Source of the DNA: Paramoeba atlantica
Taxonomy: Eukaryota; Discosea
Reading direction: 5' to 3'
Assembly: GCA_977017575.1 (NCBI GenBank)
Contig: CDRNVI010000054.1
Coordinates: 558,001-622,000, forward strand
DNA length: 64,000 nt
Shown: positions 40,816 to 51,948 of the stretch, piece after piece
Layout: every line of letters begins with the position of its first letter
Position numbering within the stretch: position 1 is the stretch's first letter
The notes under the pieces: generated by a model
Databases searched by the model: none
The model's input: only the letters and a program-made list of their open reading frames with translations
What the model was told of the DNA's origin: nothing
Position numbers and translations under genes: made by a program

Positions 40816-42895
40816 GAGTATGGTGTCGCCACCGCCGCTGGCGCCGAACGCATGATTCATCTCTGTCGTCAGACGGTGACCAAGCATGCTGACGACCCAG
40901 ATTTCGTCCTGTGCAAAATTGATCTCTCAAACGCGTTTAATGACGTCTCAAGATCCGCCTTTCCCTCCTTGACTCAGAAGCACTTTCCTAACCCCCTCTC
41001 TAAATGGGTAGAATGGTGTTACGAAACGGACAGCTACGTCACCTTTGGGCAACACATTCTGCACTCCGCAGAAGGCGTTCAACAAGGCGATCCCTTGGGA
41101 CCGCTCCTTTTCTCCCTCGTAATCCATCATCTCGCGCAAATTATTAACGCTGAGTTTCCTGAAGAACTTTTCCTCCATGTCTGGTACCTTGACGACGGGG
41201 TACTTGCCGGCAAGGCGGCGCTCGTCAAGCAAGCCCTCGAAGTCATTGAGCAGGAAGGTCGACAGCTCGGACTCCTTCTTAACACTCAGAAGTGTGAAGT
41301 GACCCTACACCCCCCGTCCGCACACCTCGTGACTTTATTGATCCCTGAGATCCCATAACAAAGAATTCTCTTCGATGGCAATTTCAGCATCCTAGGCAGC
41401 CAGGTGGGATCCGCGCAATACTGTAGTGATTACCTCCGCGAACACGCCTTGGCCCCAGCATTGTCCACACTTAGCGCTATAAAGAAAATCGCCGATCCCC
41501 AAGTGGCGTTAACCCTCATCCGCCAGTGCTCTGGCTTTTGTCAGCTCGTCTTCTCCCTCCGCACCACAGCCCCTAAACCCCTATTAGATCTATGTTTGCG
41601 TCTCGACACCGCGGTGCTACAAGTTTTAGAGGACGCACTTTGCTCACTCGATCCTTCCGGATGCGCTCAGCGCTCAGCGCAGAAAAAAATATGGCGGTTT
41701 TGGACTTCCTCTTCTCTTTTCTACTCAGCGGGGTACGCTTCCTCAGTCTCCTTCGCAGCCAGCCAAGACGGATGGGATGCACTGGATGCAGAAGAATTCC
41801 GGGAGGCAATGACCCACGTAAACGAACTATCCGGAAGACCTCTCATCAACGTCCATACAGGGTACCTCTTACCAGAGGATCCTGAGTCCCCCCGGCAAAT
41901 CCAACACCACCTAAAGACCAACTAAAGAAAACACCAACTAAAGAAAGATGGCTTTCTCAAAGTGGGGATGGGGCCGCAAACTGGGCCTTTGCTCTCCCAT
42001 CCAAAGAGCTGGGGTACGCCCTTATCCCTACGGAGTTCCGCGCCCTGGCCCGTTGGTGGCTCGGGGCAGACGTCCACAATGCCCCCCGCCCTTGCCCTAT
42101 GGACAAGTGTAGCCAACCGCTAGGCCGAACCAGATGGCAGGCACGCCCTAGCTTGCAAAAGTGGCTACGGTCTACTTTCTCGGCACAACGCCCTGGTCGA
42201 CCACTTCTACGACGTGTGTACCAAGGCGCACTTCGCCCCACAACGAGAGGTTAGCCTACGGCCCTGGCGGTTGCCCCACCCGACCAGGAGACGTATTCCT
42301 CCCGAACTTTGGCCTAGCTACCGGCTTGGTATTGGACTTCTGCGTTACCCACGTTCAGTAACCCACATACATATAGTATATGTATGCTCGGGTATATGTA
42401 TGCTCGGGCATGTGTAATCACTTGGATATGCGCAAAACAAAGAAGGTTTATGAAAAATAATCAACATGTTCGTGGGATGTGTACCTCCCCAGAAAGTGTT
42501 CAATGCGTTCTATGTGTTCAATGGAAAAAAAAAGTGTTCATAGAACACATAGGTATATTATACGGACTGAGTCCGAGGTGCTAACGTGTGGAAAGCGGGA
42601 TCCTTTGCCGAGCGGTACGCTACGGAGCACAAACGGAGCGCCTCGAGGCTGAATCCCAAGGGTACAGATTCACCGCTATGGCAGTGGAATCCTTCGGATC
42701 GTGGTCCGACAGCGCGCAGGCCATTCTCCGTGAGGTCGCCGAGCGTCGCTCAGCCGCTTCACAGGGCACTCTTTCGAGAGGAAAGGCCTTCCAACGCCTC
42801 CTCACGGAAATGAATGTGACTCTAATGCGAGCCCAAGCGCGCATGCTGGTAAGTCGGATGCCCGCAGAGAACTTGCGTCCTTCGTTGCGCACGTG
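40816..42895 (+). pseudogene. Family D retrotransposon RT and C-terminus (copy 1)
   Basis: Begins GVATAAGAERMIHLCRQ, then motif A KIDLSNAFNDVSRSA, motif B EGVQQGDPLGPLLFSLV and motif C WYLDDGVLAGK. A TAA at 41356-41358 interrupts an otherwise continuous frame that runs to 41925. A short duplication of ACCAACTAAAGAAA then shifts the frame. Further pieces are GDGAANWAFALPSKELG, CPMDKCSQPLG, RPGDVFLPNFG with LVLDFCVTHVQ (nuclease-like), a 220-bp non-matching stretch at 42362-42585, and AVESFGSWSDSAQAILREV. These are the parts of a widespread RT family with a C-terminal nuclease-like domain. The 5' half is absent. The copy is dead. Confidence 0.85.
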
Positions 42896-42949
42896 AGGAC
42901 GTGAAAATAATGGAAATATGTGTGAAGCTTTAAGCGTAGTAAGTTGGAA

Positions 42950-43152
42950 AAAAAAGGATTTACTTTCCACGCTTCTTTCCTTGAATCTAGAACGTAGTAG
43001 TTTCTCAGGCAACGTTCCGTTAGAACTATTGCCTGGTCAGCTGGAAAAACTGGACCCGAATACTTTTTCGTGATGCTAGATTTCGGGACCGTGCCGAAAA
43101 CCGTGGTCAAACTGAGTGTCTCCCGCAATCAGTTTGCAAAGATCTTGTGATC
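42950..43152 (+). pseudogene. LRR relic
   Basis: Encodes SLNLERSSFSGNVPLELLPG and, after a stop and in another frame, PKTVVKLSVSRNQFAKIL. These are two LRRs of the host family type. It is what remains of another LRR gene in the duplicated unit. In unit II (50450-50540) only the first repeat survives. Confidence 0.65.
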
Positions 43153-43369
43153 AAAGCGGATGGATGACGTTCTGAGAGTGATGAATAGAACAACTTGTAG
43201 GTCATCATAATACACACAAGAACAATTTGTAGGTCGTCGTCGTCGTTCTCAAAATAGATAACGCACACGAATTTATAACGCGCACGAATAAAGCGAAAGT
43301 ATAAAATCACAAAACAAATACCTAAAAAAGACTATTTAAAGTGCATTAAATTCAGTAACTCGAATTTTC

Positions 43370-43700
43370 AGGAATTAATTTTCAGGAATTGAATTTCTGC
43401 AGGATTAGACGAGGATACACCCCCTTATCCTTGACGGAAAATAAGGCGGCAAGAAAAATAGTCAGTGTTTGCTTTTCATTCGTCCGAACGACTTTGACTG
43501 AAATCACGCCCACTGGCGCTAAATTTTTCCCCTTCAGTTCGCCGTCGACGCTAGCGCTAGTTTTATCTCCGAAAATAACATAGCTGTTCTGACGAACATC
43601 GTGCTGCGAGTACAGATGATGCGACCATCGTCTTATTCGTTGATCAATATCTGCCGGCGTGATAGCTTGAGTTTTTCCAAAAGTTCGTCAAGTCCATCAA
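43370..43700 (-). pseudogene. Pogo-like DDE transposase relic (copy 1)
   Basis: The minus strand encodes TPADIDQRIRRWSHHL, FGDKTSVSVDGELKGKNLAP, KVVRTNEKQTVTIFLAAL and a YPRLIL end. The order 'W..L ... DET-like ... G ... EKxTVxxxAAxxG..PxxI' fits the DDE domain of pogo/CENP-B-like transposases, with DKT in place of DET. Copy 2 is at 50757-51125, with less certain upstream coding to about 51550. Confidence 0.45.
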
Positions 43701-44279
43701 AACACGTAACGACTCATCAACTGGAGCACCCTATTTCGAGTGATAGGGATATGACCATTCCACAGACCGAGAAGGGTTTCATGAAACTTTACCATAAAAT
43801 CTTGTCGCGAGCTATTGAAGGCTCGCTCACGCTTCCGGTCGCGACCTCCACGATTCATTCTTGATTGATAATCTTTTTCTCCGACTCGCTTTATTTTCCA
43901 TATGGTCTCCTCGGCAATATTATGACTTCGCAAGTTTTGATACGGAAGACGAAATAATTTTCAGGAGAAGTTTTCTATAGTTCCTAAACAAGGTCTTGCA
44001 GCTTTTTTATACACTATTTTACACTCGGATAGCTATGCACCGGAAAAACGCCGCTGCTTCTTTCATCGGCGGATTTCATAAAAAAATGCCCCCCCCCTAA
44101 ACAAATCTTTGGCCTTTTAGACAAAATAGCCCTATCAAAGGGGGGGCGGGCACGCGTAGCCCTATTAAAGTTTATGTCTCTTTTCCACGAAACGTAGTGA
44201 CTGATAACTACGGGGTACAGTACATTCATAGAATTATTTTTTATTTTTTAGAAAACAATAATATACATTCTAACTTTAC

Positions 44280-45176
44280 ATGCTACACTTAACGCTACAA
44301 ACGATCGTGCGGCTCACATGTTCGGATATTCAGGAACCGTCGACTAAACGACGTAAAGTCGAAAGCCCAATACCTTCCAACACTCATTCTGCTGAAGAAA
44401 CTACAAATACGAGATCGCGTATTGCCAAAGTGAGCGCTGCGAATTTACCTCAGGAGTATCTACTCGTTCGTCTCCTCGCGGAAGTCCACAACTTGGACGA
44501 ATCGTGGAGTCTTCACACGCCAGCATGCGAGTGGAAAGGTGTGAGTTGTAACGAGCGGGAAGGAGTCAGCTACGTGAGATGGACCCAACGAGATTTGTCA
44601 GGTACTATGAACTTGATTTATCTCCCACATAGTTTGTACGATTTTGATGTGTGTCAGAACGCTCTAGAAGGGACAGTACCGCTCACGCGCTTGCCTTCGG
44701 AACTGCGATCACTAACTCTGTACGAAAATCGGTTTGAAGGCGAGTTGGACTTGACTTCCCTTCCGCTCTGTTTCGAAGATTTAACCTTGCATAGCAACAG
44801 ATTCAATGGAACTGTATGTTTGACGAGTCTTCCGGCTAGTATGCAAAGTGTGAACCTTCGCGAAAATCGTCTTACCGGGCCACTTGATTTGACTTTGTTT
44901 CCGCCTAACATATGTCAAGTAAATCTCTCTGGAAATCAGTTGTCCGGCGAACTCGATCTCCGACAACTTCCTTCGGGGATTCGGCACCTTGATTTGTCGC
45001 GCAATATGTTTTCTGGTGATGTGGACTTGACGAACCTTCCATTTTCATTGATGGGTTTGGATTTATCAGATAATGTGAACTTGCGTAGCAATATAACAAG
45101 ATCGCCATTGCCTGAAAATGTGCAAGAGTACGGTTTGTGCGTATATAACACACAGATAAATGTAGGGGATCATTGA
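44280..45176 (+). CDS. LRR protein (KRRKVES subfamily)
   Basis: Intact 298-residue protein starting MLHLTLQTIVRLTCSDIQ, with TKRRKVES, the cap NLPQEYLLVRLLAEV and CEWKGVSC. The middle LRR reads LHSNRFNGTVCLTSLPASM, RENRLTGPLDLTLFPPN, the type that is second in the longer copy at 35031. The C-cap is DNVNLRSNITRSPLPENV and the tail YNTQINVGDH. The stop is TGA. The upstream sequence differs from that of the 35031 copy: an AT-rich leader and a decayed C-rich MITE at about 44081-44226. Confidence 0.9.
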   Translation: MLHLTLQTIVRLTCSDIQEPSTKRRKVESPIPSNTHSAEETTNTRSRIAKVSAANLPQEYLLVRLLAEVHNLDESWSLHTPACEWKGVSCNEREGVSYVRWTQRDLSGTMNLIYLPHSLYDFDVCQNALEGTVPLTRLPSELRSLTLYENRFEGELDLTSLPLCFEDLTLHSNRFNGTVCLTSLPASMQSVNLRENRLTGPLDLTLFPPNICQVNLSGNQLSGELDLRQLPSGIRHLDLSRNMFSGDVDLTNLPFSLMGLDLSDNVNLRSNITRSPLPENVQEYGLCVYNTQINVGDH

Positions 45177-45769
45177 TTCAAATTAAAAGATAGAGAGAGT
45201 AAAGAGAATTTAAGGGGAATAAAGAGCATGATCAAAATGTATGGAATCAAAATGTATGGGCGGGGGCTTAGGAGGGGCTTCATTTATTCAATAAATTTTG
45301 TCTTCTGTGATTTAATAGAAGTTGTCTTACAAAAACGTATTGTTTACTTTATGTACGTCGCATGTGGCTTCTTAACTCCGCAATTTCCAGTCCCGAGCCT
45401 GGAGTAGGTCTCTCAAAGACCGGGGGAGGATGGGGGAGTGCTTATACGGTCGAGTTGTACGCCTTGAATTGGATGTGTCAGTCTTGTTGATGACATTCGA
45501 ACCGTATAGGGCTGGACTTGGCATGCTGCAGGGCAGTTAGACATGGTGAAGTACCGCAACACTCTCATGTTCCCGCTGGTAGGCAGTAACATTGGATGTC
45601 ACATGCTGGTTAGTTATGGGGAATTGGCCTCCCTTGGGTTGTGGCAAGTCGGCGGTGACATTGCCTATGTGACAATGTGACATTGCTAATGATTGGATGT
45701 CACATGCTGGCTATTTACGGGGAGTTGGACTCCCGTGGTTGGCGCTGGTAGGCTGTGACATTCGATTGT

Positions 45770-45925
45770 TCTGACGAGTGAGACCGCCATCGTCCCAATA
45801 ATTGCCTCTCTGAAATAGGAATACCACGGACTCGAAGCTCAGTGGCCTTCCCATGCCGCAATGAACGCATAGTCCATGTTCGAGTGTTATTCCAATTAAA
45901 GTGGTGGGTTGCATCATTTATAGTT
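45770..45925 (-). pseudogene. Tyrosine-recombinase fossil (copy 2)
   Basis: Same remnant as in unit I, with the HSLRHG-like and GRWRS motifs in the same order. Broken; element class undetermined. Confidence 0.55.
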
Positions 45926-47043
45926 TATTAGTCAAACGTCGATCCCACTTCGAGAACAATAAGGAACCTGGATTGCCCTTCGCGAGGGCCTTCCATTAAC
46001 CACTGTATACCGTACTATCACTATTGCCTTCGCCATCCCCTTCATTTTACCCTTCATTATCGCCATGATCATCCCATGATTCCGGTTTTCCGCGTTTCTT
46101 AGTGGGGGGGAGGCGCAGTGGCCGCCGTTGGAAAAACAACTAGTGGCTGGATCGGGACTTTCATATTCACGAGAATAGCAGGCCGAGGCAAATGAAGTGT
46201 GTCCTAGGGGCTAACTGACGATGAATGCACAGCATGGACTGTAATACCCCCCGTGACAACATCCACTTCCTTTCGGTAACCTCGGTCTCCTTTAAGCCTG
46301 CTATACCGGCCCAAAGCCCGGAGCCACGTACCAGTTCGACGGTACGGTGGAAAGGTGATGGAAAGAGAAATCGTAATCAAAAGAATTTGTAAAAAAATCT
46401 ACTATCTAAACTTGTTTAATACTAAACTATGTTCCAGGATAGTATACCCGTGCCCACTTAGTATACCTACCCCCCCCCCTCCCAGCAACAGGAGCGGGAG
46501 ACATCCCTTTTTTAGAAGCGACAGATCCATTTTCTAGCCATCACACGGCAAGAAATCGCATTTTAAGGTCAAGGCAACATTTTTCTAGCAACTACTGATA
46601 AATTAAATATAATTATAAATTATTTTTTGCTTTTTAGACAAAATTTAGTATACCCATACATCTCCCTAGTACGGATAGTACGGTACTTCATACATTTTGA
46701 AAAACGTTTTGTGATGAAGCGGGACCTTGACTATGAATTTCAATCAAAGAAAGCTCGTGTTTTTTATTGGTAAACAATGATGGGATTATGAACAATGATG
46801 GGATATGATGGGAGTATGTAATGTTGGGATCGTAGAGTTCTACGGAAGAAATTGGAAAGCAGGATTCGGAGCTCGTTAGCTTCAACGTCTCCACCAGCGT
46901 CCCCTTCATCATCCCCATCATCGTTCCCTTCGTCATACCCTCCATCCCCTTTATCATTCCCCTCATTATCCCCATCATCTCCTTCATCATTCGCTTCACT
47001 CTCTGGGATTCTTTTTACCCCGTAGACGCATGTCTTCAGCTTA

Positions 47044-47478
47044 TACCGTATACCCCCCCAGGAAGAGAGATTTGGCTCTTTTTGGGCTGGCCCCCAGTAA
47101 GAGAGATTTAGCCCTTATTCTGGGCAATCAAATGAGGTTGAAGCACAGAGAAGAAAACGCACAATCAAAAACAAAGAATCAATATTTTATATGAAGCATA
47201 TGAAAATCAAATATAGTTGGGCTGGAGTCTTGGACAACGCTTTCTAACGCAAGTTGTATGCGAATGTCCGTTGTCATAACTTAAAAAAAGTAGATGAAAT
47301 GAAATCAATGACAGAATGACAATTTCTTTTAGACAGAACTATTCGAAAAAGAGAAAAACTCTAAAAAAAAGGTTGTCAAAAAAGTTTGGAGAAAAAAGAA
47401 AACTGGCCTAAAAAGCAGAACCCCCCAGTAAGAGAGATTTGGTCAAAACCCACTCTTACTGGGGGGTTGTACGGTAGT
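47044..47478. mobile_element. C-rich MITE (copy 2)
   Basis: Copy of 37847-38281 inside unit II, nearly identical. Confidence 0.65.
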
Positions 47479-47654
47479 ACCCCATTGGGGTGCAAAGGAA
47501 CCTTCCTAGGCAATAAAGAAAAAGTTTCTGTAACTTTTCGTTCCCTTGCTTTTTTTGGCGATGGACCCCGCTAGATATCTGTCGCATTTTGACCCCCGTA
47601 ATTATGTGTCACACCCACACCTGTAAAATTATTAATAATTTTTCCTTCTAATAA

Positions 47655-47765
47655 TACTGTCCTCCCTCCCCTTAAGCGCACACGGTCAGACCCCCCCCCG
47701 TTTAAGCGCACTTTTCTAACTACTAGGTGAGGAAAACTAGGTGCGCTTAAACGGGGGGGACAGTA
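47655..47765. mobile_element. Short C-rich MITE (copy 2)
   Basis: Copy of 38458-38567 inside unit II. Confidence 0.6.
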
Positions 47766-47799
47766 ATTATTATTAAAGAATTATTAATAATTATTAAAG

Positions 47800-47925
47800 T
47801 ACATCCTAATGCCGAAAAGTATGGACCATATTCGCGTCGAGAACTCTCCTTTGCAACAAAACTCAGGTGAAACGGACCCAAGGACAAAAACAGGAGGTGT
47901 CCTGATATTGGCGATCCCCCCTGTA
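47800..47925. mobile_element. Right end of split mariner element (copy 2)
   Basis: Same terminal repeat as at 38600-38727, ending CCCCCCTG and TA. It is followed directly by TAAGGTTTCAATACTGG of the chimeric retrotransposon, which shows the uninterrupted junction. Confidence 0.85.
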
Positions 47926-48149
47926 TAAGGTTTCAATACTGGTGGCAGAGGCAAAGTTCATCCACTTCTTGATATGGTGGGTGGTTCTCTTTTGTAGCCT
48001 CTCAATGAATGAGTAAGGCTGGCATGAACAACGAATGAAAGCGCAATTTGGATAGGACGGCGTGTTGGTAGATCCATAGTTTGGATGAGAACCTTTGGAT
48101 TAAACCCGTAGTGGATTAGGAGGTTTCTGAAGGCCTCCTTGACCTCCTT
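47926..48149 (-). pseudogene. Chimeric A/C retrotransposon fragment (copy 2)
   Basis: Copy of 40447-40669, with the same A/C junction. It lies directly against the mariner TA. Confidence 0.82.
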
Positions 48150-48295
48150 CTACATAAAATAAGGGAACACTAATTAAGGGAATAATTTTTTTTGAAAACC
48201 ATTTTCCCTTAATTAGTGTAATTCTTAATTAATGTTTCCACGGTATATCTCATTTTTTGTTATAATTTATAATTTATAAAAATTAATGAGAGGAA

Positions 48296-50376
48296 GAGTA
48301 TGGTGTCGCCACCGCCGCTGGCGCCGAACGCATGATTCATCTCTGTCGTCAGACGGTGACCAAGCATGCTGACGACCCAGATTTCGTCCTGTGCAAAATT
48401 GATCTCTCAAACGCGTTTAATGACGTCTCAAGATCCGCCTTTCCCTCCTTGACTCAGAAGCACTTTCCTAACCCCCTCTCTAAATGGGTAGAATGGTGTT
48501 ACGAAACGGACAGCTACGTCACCTTTGGGCAACACATTCTGCACTCCGCAGAAGGCGTTCAACAAGGCGATCCCTTGGGACCGCTCCTTTTCTCCCTCGT
48601 AATCCATCATCTCGCGCAAATTATTAACGCTGAGTTTCCTGAAGAACTTTTCCTCCATGTCTGGTACCTTGACGACGGGGTACTTGCCGGCAAGGCGGCG
48701 CTCGTCAAGCAAGCCCTCGAAGTCATTGAGCAGGAAGGTCGACAGCTCGGACTCCTTCTTAACACTCAGAAGTGTGAAGTGACCCTACACCCCCCGTCCG
48801 CACACCTCGTGACTTTATTGATCCCTGAGATCCCATAACAAAGAATTCTCTTCGATGGCAATTTCAGCATCCTAGGCAGCCAGCTGGGATCCGCGCAATA
48901 CTGTAGTGATTACCTCCGCGAACACGCCTTGGCCCCAGCATTGTCCACACTTAGCGCTATAAAGAAAATCGCCGATCCCCAAGTGGCGTTAACCCTCATC
49001 CGCCAGTGCTCTGGCTTTTGTCAGCTCGTCTTCTCCCTCCGCACCATAGCCCCTAAACCCCTATTAGATCTATGTTTGCGTCTCGACACCGCGGTGCTAC
49101 AAGTTTTAGAGGACGCACTTTGCTCACTCGATCCTTCCGGATGCGCTCAGCGCTCAGCGCAGAAAAAAATATGGCGGTTTTGGACTTCCTCTTCTCTTTT
49201 CTACTCAGCGGGGTACGCTTCCTCAGTCTCCTTCGCAGCCAGCCAAGACGGATGGGATGCACTGGATGCAGAAGGATTCCGGGAGGCAATGACCCACGTA
49301 AACGAACTATCCGGAAGACCTCTCATCAACGTCCATACAGGGTACCTCTTACCAGAGGATCCTGAGTCCCCCCGGCAAATCCAGCACCACCTAAAGACCA
49401 ACTAAAGAAAACACCAACTAAAGAAAGATGGCTTTCTCAAAGTGGGGATGGGGCCGCAAACTGGGCCTTTGCTCTCCCATCCAAAGAGCTGGGGTACGCC
49501 CTTATCCCTACGGCGTTCCGCGCCCTGGCCCGTTGGTGGCTCGGGGCAGACGTCCACAATGCCCCCCGCCCTTACCCTATGGACAAGTGTAGCCAACCGC
49601 TAGGCCGAACCAGATGGCAGGCACGCCCTAGCTTGCAAAAGTGGCTACGGTCTACTTTCTCGGCACAACGCCCTGGTCGACCACTTCTACGACGTGTGTA
49701 CCAAGGCGCACTTCGCCCCACAACGAGAGGTTAGCCTACGGCCCTGGCGGTGGCCCCACCCGACCAGGAGACGTATTCCTCCCGAACTTTGGCCTAGCTA
49801 CCGGCTTGGTATTGGACTTCTGCGTTACCCACGTTCAGTAACCCACATACATATAGTATATGTATGCTCGGGTATATGTATGCTCGGGCATGTGTAATCA
49901 CTTGGATATGCGCAAAACAAAGAAGGTTTATGAAAAATAATCAACATGTTCGTGGGATGTGTACCTCCCCAGAAAGTGTTCAATGCGTTCTATGTGTTCA
50001 ATGGAAAAAAAAAGTGTTCATAGAACACATAGGTATATTATACGGACTGAGTCCGAGGTGCTAACGTGTGGAAAGCGGGATCCTTTGCCGAGCGGTACGC
50101 TACGGAGCACAAACGGAGCGCCTCGAGGCTGAATCCCAAGGGTACAGATTCACCGCTATGGCAGTGGAATCCTTCGGATCGTGGTCCGACAGCGCGCAGG
50201 CCATTCTCCGTGAGGTTCTCCGAGCGTCGCTCAGCCGCTTCGCAGGGCACTCTTTCGAGAGGAAAGGCCTTCCAACGCCTCCTCACGGAAATGAATGTGA
50301 CTCTAATGCGAGCCCAGGCGCGCATGCTGGTAAGTCGGATGCCCGCAGAGAACTTGCGTCCTTCGTTGCGCACGTG
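48296..50376 (+). pseudogene. Family D retrotransposon RT and C-terminus (copy 2)
   Basis: Nearly identical to 40816-42895. Motif A is DLSNAFND, motif B VQQGDPLGPLLFS and motif C YLDDG. The internal TAA (at 48836-48838) and the later frameshift are shared with copy 1. Small differences include a change of reading near 50215 (GAGGTTCTCCGAGCG). Confidence 0.85.
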
Positions 50377-50756
50377 AGGACGTGAAAATAATGGAAATAT
50401 GTGTGAAGCTTTAAGCGTAGTAAGTTGGAAAAAAAAAGGATTTACTTTCCACGCTTCTTTCCTTGAATCTAGAACGTAGTAGTTTCTCAGGCAACGTTCC
50501 GTTAGAGCTATCGCCTGGTCAGCTGGAAAAACTGGACCCGAAGATTGATGAATAGAACAACTTGTAGGTCATCATAATACACACAAGAACAATTTGTAGG
50601 TAGTCGTCGTCGTTCTCAAAATAGACAACGCACACGAATTTATAACGCGCACAAATAAAGCGAAAGTACAAAATCACAAAACAAATACCTAAAAAAGAAT
50701 ATTTTAAGTGCATTAAATTCAGTAACTCGAATTTCCAGGAATCAATTTTCAGGAAT

Positions 50757-51125
50757 TGAATTTCTGCAGGATTAGACGAGGATACACCCCCTTTTCCTTG
50801 ACGGAAAATAGGGCGGCAAGAAAAATAGTCACTGTTTGCTTTTCATTCGTCCGAACGACTTTGACTGAAATCACGCCCACTGGCGCTAAATTTTTCCCCT
50901 TCAGTTCGCCGTCGACGCTAACGCTAGTTTTATCTCCGAAAATAACATAGCTGTACTGACGAACATCGTGTTGCGAGTACAGATGATGCGACCATCGTCT
51001 TATTCGTTGATCAATATCTGCCGGCGTGATAGCTTGAGTTTTTCCAAACGTTCGTCAAGTCCATCAAAACACGTAACGATAGTGCTTATACGCTCTTTCT
51101 TTTGCTTTTTCAATCAGACCTTCCC
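50757..51125 (-). pseudogene. Pogo-like DDE transposase relic (copy 2)
   Basis: Same open segment as in unit I: TPADIDQRIRRWSHHL to YPRLILQKFNS. Upstream on the minus strand a basic region (HHGAFREGLIEKAKERAY) may be the DNA-binding part, but stops intervene. The call rests on motif order only. Confidence 0.45.
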
Positions 51126-51948
51126 GAAATGCTCCATGATGACTCATCAACTGGAGCACCCTATCGAGTGATAGGGATATGACCATTCAATAGACCGAGA
51201 AGGGTTTCATGAACCTTTGCCATAAAATCTTGTCGCGAGCTATTGAACGCTCGCTCACGCTTCCGGTCGCGACCTCCACGATTCATTCTTGATTGATAAT
51301 CTTTTTCTCCGACTCGCTTTATTTTCCGTATGGTCTCCTCGGCAATATTATGACTTCGCAAGTTTTGATACGGAAGACGAAGAACGACACACGCACAACT
51401 TGTCTTGCACCGACAAGTGTTTTCTGCGGTATATTGATGGAGGAACAAAGGGAGGGAGAGAGGGACGTGCTGAAAGAGAATTTTGGGGAAGAGAGATACC
51501 AGGTTCTTGTCCGGAAACAAGAGGTCCGACCACATGTGATACACGAGCCACTGGAGTTCGCGAAATGATCCAGTTGCTTAACGCTCCATGCGGCACCAGA
51601 TCCTCCCGAAAATTCATAGGACAATAATTTTCAGGAGAAGTTTTCTATAGTTCCTAAACAAGGTCTTGCAGCTTTTTTATACACTATTTTACACTCGGAT
51701 AGCTATGCACCGGAAAAACGCCGCTGTTTCTTTCATCGGCGGATTTCATAAAAAAATGCCCCCCCCTAAACAAATCTTTGGCCTTTTAGACAAAATAGAC
51801 CTAACAAAGGGGGGGCGGGCACGCGTAGCCCTATTAAAGTTTATGTCTCTTTTCCACGAAACGTAGTGACTGATAACTACGGGGTACAGTACATTCATAG
51901 AATTATTTTTTAATTTTTAAAAAACAATAATATACATTCTAACTTTAC

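Larger units (their letters stand above)
35987..45176. repeat. Segmental duplication, unit I
   Basis: From just after the LRR stop (TTCAAATTAAAAGATAGAGA), this block is repeated in order at 45177-52845 with few base differences. Order in the unit: tyrosine-recombinase fossil, CATCCCCTTCAT repeats, two MITEs, mariner right end, chimeric retrotransposon fragment, RT family D, LRR relic, pogo-like relic, LRR gene. Unit I alone has a 1.7-kb foldback insertion (38728-40445) and about 120 extra bases of LRR relic. It lacks about 260 bp present in unit II near 51380-51625. Confidence 0.93.

Noticed and set aside
7224-41358. Nuclear code with TAA read as an amino acid
   Set aside because: Well-conserved LRR genes end in TAA, TAG and TGA at matching positions, and thousands of LRR codons contain only two internal TAAs. 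The residues expected at the internal TAAs also differ (Tyr/Gly, Arg/His). Isolated nonsense mutations fit better.
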